The notes below the pieces were generated by a model. It was not told the DNA's origin, made no database searches, and was given only the letters and a program-made list of their open reading frames with translations. From assembly GCA_031368465.1 (NCBI GenBank), contig JANMNT010000040.1, forward strand, positions 1 through 10,313: a DNA stretch of 10,313 bases, given 5' to 3'. A program made the position numbers and the translations under genes. Numbering within the stretch: position 1 is the stretch's first letter; each line of letters opens with the position of its first letter. Source of the stretch: UKL13-2 sp031368465. Its GTDB lineage: Bacteria > Pseudomonadota > Gammaproteobacteria > Burkholderiales > Usitatibacteraceae. Shown one piece after another: positions 6,677 to 10,313 of the stretch.

Positions 6677-9600
6677 ATGATGACCCATCAAGCGATCGCA
6701 GCAACATTCTCCACGCGGCTCAGCGCCGTGTCGGCCACATTACTGGCGGTAATTTTTGTATTGCTCGCCGGAACCGCCACCGCGCAGCCGGCAGGGAACA
6801 TACAATTTGTCAGTGGTGGCGTCGAAATTGAGCGCGGCAGCCAGAAGTTTCCCGCAATGCGCGCCACGCTGGTCAATGTGGGCGACCTCATCCGCACCTC
6901 GGCAAACGGCAATATCCAGATGAACATGATCGACGGTGCGTTTTTGTCGCTGCGTCCGGGTAGCGAGATGCGCGTCGAAAAATATGAATTTAGCCCGATG
7001 CAAACGACGGTTGGCGATGCCGTCATCGGACTGCTCAAGGGAACACTGCGCACCTTCACCGGTGAAATTGTCAGCCGCAACCGCGATCGTTTCAAAATGC
7101 GCACCGCAGTTGCCACGCTCGGCATTCGTGGCTCCGGCAATGTGTTGGCGCATTACGATGCAATCGGCACCATCAATCACACGCTTACCGGTGCGCATAG
7201 CGTCACCAGCAATGCGGGTGGCACCCTGGTGTCCATGCCGGGACAAACCATCCAGGTTCTGCCCGGACAGGCACCGCGTTATATTCCAACCCCGGCATTT
7301 ATTGCGCAGGCCGCGTCCCCGGCACCAAAGAGTTCGTCGAGCAGCAGTGAACCGGAAAAAGCCGCCGAGCCTGCCGCCACGCCACCGGCAAGCACCAGTA
7401 GCGCCGCAACTGCCGCGCCACCGACAACCTCGACCACTTCCGCCGCCCAGGCCAATACAGCCGCAACCGCGGCGGTCGTTGCGGCAACCACCACCCTGAC
7501 CGGTGGTATTTTTACCATTCGCGGTATTGATGCCTCGTTACCGGCCGGCAATCAGGGCGTGTTTGTACAAACCGGCGCAACTGGCAACACCACGGCAATC
7601 CTCAATGCGGCCGGACAATTGATTGAACTGCGCAATGGTGATATTTCGGTAAATATGTATGGCAGCGCCGCATTTCCGGCAGGTTATACGCCGTCAGGTT
7701 CGCCTGATGCCACCGTCAGTTTCTCGGGCGGGTCCCACCGGGACGGATTCAAAACGCCCGATGGAAGCGTGATTATTGGCCGCTGGACAGGCGGCAATAT
7801 TTCGCTGTTCAACAATACGCTTGCGACGACCGATCCGAACTATCGATCCGATTCGCAATTGGGCAATCGTAGCCTCTCCTACGGTCTGGTGACGCCAACG
7901 CTAGCCAGTGTGGCCAGCACCTTCACCGGCAGCAGCACCTATAACCTGCTTGCGGCGACCGCGCCAACCGATGCGGTTGGCAATGTTGGCACATTATCGT
8001 CAGCGACCATCGGGGTTAATTTCAGCCTGCTCACCGCACGATTGAATGCAGCACTCGCGGTCAACAATCAAAACCTCACGCTGTCCGGCAACAGCAGCTT
8101 TGCCCGCGGCAGCTCATTGCTGCAATGGACTTCCGGTTTAGGCACGCTGAATATTGGCTGCAGTGGCAGCAATTGTGCGGGTATCGGTTACAACGGCAGT
8201 GTTGGTGCCAACATCGCCGGCACCACCGGCAGTTTTATCGGCGGCCAATATCGGATCAACCCGATTCGTATTGCCGGAAGCGCGCTTACCGATTTGATCT
8301 CTGGCCACTTTGTGTTACAGACGTCGACGAACCCCATTGCCGGCGGTAGCATCTCCGATCCGAACGCAGTTCCGTCGGTCCGCGCCTCGAATCCGTTGGT
8401 AACGGGTGGCTATGAGGGCCTGTTCCCACAGGGCGGTACGGCGGTCTTTAATGCTGCCGGTCAGATGATTGGCGCACGCAATGGAACCTTTACGGCATTT
8501 ATCTCGTCTGGTGGCGTCGGCGGGATCGTTCCTGCCGGTTACGTTGGTGTTAGCGCCAACGACGCCAGCTATGAATTTATTGGTGGCCAACATCGAGATG
8601 CATTTCGCACCAGCGATGGCAGCGTCATTCTTGGCCGTTGGGAGGGTGGCGCAATCGAGGTTCGCGACAATAGCCAGCCCAATGCTGCCGCGCGTGTTTA
8701 TAACCTTGGCGCGCGCAGCGCGGCATATGGCGTGGTCCGGTATACCGATGCCGCCGTCGCCAGCACCTTCACCGGTGCAACCACCTACACACTGATCGGC
8801 TCAACACTACCTACCGACGGTGCCGGCAATGTCGGACGCCTCAATTCATGGACCGTCGGTTTCAACTTCAACAGCCTGACAGCAACACTTAACGGCTCGC
8901 TGAGCATCAACAACCAAAATCTCACCATCGTCGGCCAACCCACGCCGTTTCAGCAAGGTAGTCCGGGGGCAAATTGGATCTCGCTCGATCCAAACAATCC
9001 AAATACACTTGCCGCAAATACCATGGCGATCACGTGTAGCGGATCAAATTGCAGCAGCCGCGGCTATGTCGGCGTAACCGGTACGTCGGTTGCAGGCGCC
9101 ACTGGCCAGTTTGCCGCCGGCCAATACCGCATTACGCCAACGGGTGTGCAGGGCGGCGGCGGCGCGATGCCTGATCACATTTCCGGCTTTTTTGCGTTAC
9201 AGGCCGCTACTGCACCAACGGTCGGCATATCGGTGCCACAAACCGGAACCGCAACATTAGCGTTTGGGTCGTTGTCAAACGTGACGGCTGGTTTCAACAC
9301 AAATAACAATACAAGCTATTTGCCAAGTGCCATCAATGGCACCGTCAATGCCAACTTCTCCAACCGTACGGTCGGTTTCAATGCGACGGTCAGCTCGACC
9401 ATCACACCGGGCGGTGCCGCCGGGCCGACCTTTACCGCAAGTGCGTCGAACCTGCCGTTGGTTGGGGTCGGTTTTTCCGCCGCGACCGGTACGGGACTGC
9501 CAACCAATGTCGGTGCGCTGACGGTGACATGCAGCGGCGCGTGTGCGGGCGTGCAACCAGTGGGGCGCTTTGACGGGTTCTTTACCGGCAATTCGGGCAG

Positions 9601-9838
9601 CGCAGGACGGGCGTTTTTCACACTTGGCAGCCTCATCGGCGACGGCATGACCGGCGTCGCGGCTTTTGGCACCCCCGGCGCGCCGGTCGCACCAGTGGCA
9701 CCGTTGGCGTTCATCGCACAGGATGCCGGACGTGGCGCAAGAGCAGTTGATGCAGCGAACTACCTGTCGGCCGGCGCGTTCGGCAATCGTTTGTTGGCTG
9801 ATACGCGTCGTCGCAATGCGCCGGCAATCTACCACTGA
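6677..9838 (+). CDS. Exported FecR-domain protein with tandem TbpB-barrel-like repeats
   Basis: This is a 1053-residue secreted protein. The signal peptide (1-36) is cleaved after ATA and has no lipobox Cys. A FecR domain spans about 41-155, with GDLIRTSANGNIQM, LSLRPGSEMRV and the hallmark TAVATLGIRGS. A low-complexity Ala/Ser/Pro/Thr linker covers about 213-272. Two long diverged repeats follow (278-549 and 575-842), then a partial third (858-984). The second half of each repeat (STFTG..TYTL..PTD..GNVG, then a long strand-rich part ending ISGxFxLQ) resembles the small barrel of TbpB-type proteins. Each repeat has one Cys pair. No ECF sigma factor or TonB receptor gene is adjacent, so FeIR-like signalling as in FecR is unlikely. 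AGGGA (6666-6670) overlaps the stop of the preceding gene, suggesting translational coupling; ATG codons occur at 6677 and 6680. It is probably cargo of the upstream TPR-barrel protein; the ligand is unknown. Confidence 0.78.
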   Translation: MMTHQAIAATFSTRLSAVSATLLAVIFVLLAGTATAQPAGNIQFVSGGVEIERGSQKFPAMRATLVNVGDLIRTSANGNIQMNMIDGAFLSLRPGSEMRVEKYEFSPMQTTVGDAVIGLLKGTLRTFTGEIVSRNRDRFKMRTAVATLGIRGSGNVLAHYDAIGTINHTLTGAHSVTSNAGGTLVSMPGQTIQVLPGQAPRYIPTPAFIAQAASPAPKSSSSSSEPEKAAEPAATPPASTSSAATAAPPTTSTTSAAQANTAATAAVVAATTTLTGGIFTIRGIDASLPAGNQGVFVQTGATGNTTAILNAAGQLIELRNGDISVNMYGSAAFPAGYTPSGSPDATVSFSGGSHRDGFKTPDGSVIIGRWTGGNISLFNNTLATTDPNYRSDSQLGNRSLSYGLVTPTLASVASTFTGSSTYNLLAATAPTDAVGNVGTLSSATIGVNFSLLTARLNAALAVNNQNLTLSGNSSFARGSSLLQWTSGLGTLNIGCSGSNCAGIGYNGSVGANIAGTTGSFIGGQYRINPIRIAGSALTDLISGHFVLQTSTNPIAGGSISDPNAVPSVRASNPLVTGGYEGLFPQGGTAVFNAAGQMIGARNGTFTAFISSGGVGGIVPAGYVGVSANDASYEFIGGQHRDAFRTSDGSVILGRWEGGAIEVRDNSQPNAAARVYNLGARSAAYGVVRYTDAAVASTFTGATTYTLIGSTLPTDGAGNVGRLNSWTVGFNFNSLTATLNGSLSINNQNLTIVGQPTPFQQGSPGANWISLDPNNPNTLAANTMAITCSGSNCSSRGYVGVTGTSVAGATGQFAAGQYRITPTGVQGGGGAMPDHISGFFALQAATAPTVGISVPQTGTATLAFGSLSNVTAGFNTNNNTSYLPSAINGTVNANFSNRTVGFNATVSSTITPGGAAGPTFTASASNLPLVGVGFSAATGTGLPTNVGALTVTCSGACAGVQPVGRFDGFFTGNSGSAGRAFFTLGSLIGDGMTGVAAFGTPGAPVAPVAPLAFIAQDAGRGARAVDAANYLSAGAFGNRLLADTRRRNAPAIYH
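7313..7492 (+). other. Low-complexity Ala/Ser/Pro/Thr linker coding region
   Basis: Residues 213-272 of the FecR-domain protein consist almost only of Ala, Ser, Pro and Thr with a few Glu/Lys. This is typical of an extended, flexible linker between a periplasmic or surface-anchoring domain and a distal repeat region. Confidence 0.8.
7508..8323 (+). repeat. Long protein repeat, unit 1 (about 272 residues)
   Basis: This encodes residues 278-549. Landmarks shared with unit 2, in order: ILNAAGQLIELRNG, a Gly-rich HRDGFKTPDGSVIIGRW, SVASTFTGSSTYNLL, NNQNLTLSG, CSGSNC (495-500), GQYRINP and ISGHFVLQ. The first half (to about 405) has no known match I can name; the second half is TbpB-barrel-like. 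The DNA of the two units is clearly diverged, so the duplication is old. Confidence 0.8.
8399..9202 (+). repeat. Long protein repeat, unit 2 (about 268 residues)
   Basis: This encodes residues 575-842. The same landmarks as in unit 1 recur in the same order: VFNAAGQMIGARNG, HRDAFRTSDGSVILGRW, AVASTFTGATTYTLI, NNQNLTIVG, CSGSNC (787-792), GQYRITP and ISGFFALQ. The spacing is close to that of unit 1, so this is an internal tandem duplication of a two-part module. Confidence 0.8.
9248..9628 (+). repeat. Partial third repeat unit (barrel half only)
   Basis: This encodes residues 858-984. It keeps the pattern of the second half of units 1 and 2: a strand-rich stretch with NGTVNANFSNRTVGFNATVS, then CSGAC (952-956), then GRFDGFFTGN and AFFTLG. 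The first half with the GRW motif is missing and the Cys loop is one residue shorter. Similarity is weaker than between units 1 and 2. Confidence 0.55.
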
Positions 9839-9850
9839 CAATGTATCGCC

Positions 9851-10313
9851 TCAGGCGTTACGCAGGCGCAGCAGCCGCTTGATCCCCAGCCACTGTTGAC
9901 GCCAAAATGTTTCGCCGTAGTCGCGGCCATTGAGTTGGTCGCGCACGCCGGTGGCGGGGAAAACAGGTTCAAAGTTTGCCGTGCCAAACAACACGTCCCA
10001 CACCGGGAATAACACGGCAAAATTGCAACCCATGGTGCGCCCCTCGTGCCCAAGGCCAATGGCGTGATGCACCCGGTGAAAGCGCGGGCTGACCAGCAAA
10101 TATTCACCAACACGACCAAAGTCCACGCGCAGATTGGCTTGTGAAAGACTTTCAACCACACGCGATGCCACCACCAATGCAACAAACTGCACCGGCGGTA
10201 CACCGATCAACAACGCAATCAACGCAAATACCGCGTCAATCAATAAAACATCGAGCAGATGATTGCGGTTATCTGACCAGAAGCTCATTTGCCGCTGTGC
10301 GTGATGGAGCGCG
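9851..10313 (-). CDS. Sterol desaturase/fatty acid hydroxylase family protein (3' part)
   Basis: The reading frame is open to the right edge, so the N-terminal part lies outside the window. The 153 visible residues hold two of the His clusters that bind the di-iron centre in this membrane-bound hydroxylase superfamily. The end of the second cluster, LHHAQRQMSFWSDNRNH, comes at the edge, and HRVHHA follows further on. A hydrophobic segment lies between them, and a family-like NFAVLFPVWDVLFGT follows the last cluster. Members hydroxylate or desaturate sterols, fatty acids or carotenoids; the substrate cannot be told. An ATG at 10286-10288 is internal and should not be used as a start, because the preceding in-frame codons complete the His motif. 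The gene converges on the FecR-protein gene with 12 bp between stops and no clear terminator. Confidence 0.88.
   Translation of the reverse strand, partial: ALHHAQRQMSFWSDNRNHLLDVLLIDAVFALIALLIGVPPVQFVALVVASRVVESLSQANLRVDFGRVGEYLLVSPRFHRVHHAIGLGHEGRTMGCNFAVLFPVWDVLFGTANFEPVFPATGVRDQLNGRDYGETFWRQQWLGIKRLLRLRNA

Noticed and set aside
7313..7492. Low-complexity GC-rich tract as a possible DNA repeat or CRISPR-like array
   Set aside because: There is no regular repeat period; it is simply codon usage for an Ala/Ser/Pro/Thr linker in a continuous frame.
9316..9841. Two long minus-strand frames (132 and 188 codons) opposite the end of the FecR-protein gene
   Set aside because: They mirror a strongly coding plus-strand frame with clear repeats, have no ribosome site or recognisable domains, and are compositional shadows.
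9829..10203. A 124-codon minus-strand frame overlapping the sterol desaturase gene
   Set aside because: The other frame carries the His clusters and family motifs; this one is Cys/Trp-rich noise.

Overview
The window looks like chromosomal DNA of a Gram-negative proteobacterium, most likely a betaproteobacterium. This rests on a moderately high GC content, a tRNA gene with encoded CCA, Shine-Dalgarno-led genes, E. coli-type YccA and RlmD, a CbbR-like LysR regulator, and outer-membrane proteins with Sec signal peptides. The lineage is inferred from overall protein character, not from a marker gene. No insertion sequences, phage genes, CRISPR arrays or rRNA were seen.

Left part (1-2729): a minus-strand unit holds a CbbR-like LysR gene followed 14 nt later by tRNA-Ser(UGA) and a terminator. 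The LysR gene is divergent from a plus-strand isocitrate dehydrogenase gene of the type with an extra C-terminal domain and residues that predict NAD+ use. The 107-bp divergent spacer is AT-rich. It holds a good promoter for the LysR gene, whose transcript is predicted to be leaderless, and a LysR-type dyad that overlaps the -35 box. The layout suggests that the regulator controls itself and isocitrate oxidation.

Middle part (2859-4993): a seven-helix YccA/BI-1 family membrane protein and the 23S rRNA m5U methyltransferase RlmD converge on one shared bidirectional hairpin terminator.

Right part (5225-9838): a tightly coupled two-gene operon encodes (i) a periplasmic TPR plus outer-membrane beta-barrel protein resembling Slam/DUF560 (type XI secretion) translocators and (ii) a 1053-residue exported protein. 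The latter has an N-terminal FecR domain, an Ala/Ser/Pro linker, two long diverged repeats and a third partial one. Each repeat contains one close Cys pair and a TbpB-barrel-like stretch. My reading is that gene (i) moves gene (ii) across or onto the outer membrane. This is the most interesting part of the window, and it is an inference from architecture and gene order.

Right edge (9851-10313): the 3' part of a convergent sterol desaturase/fatty acid hydroxylase family gene, cut by the window end.
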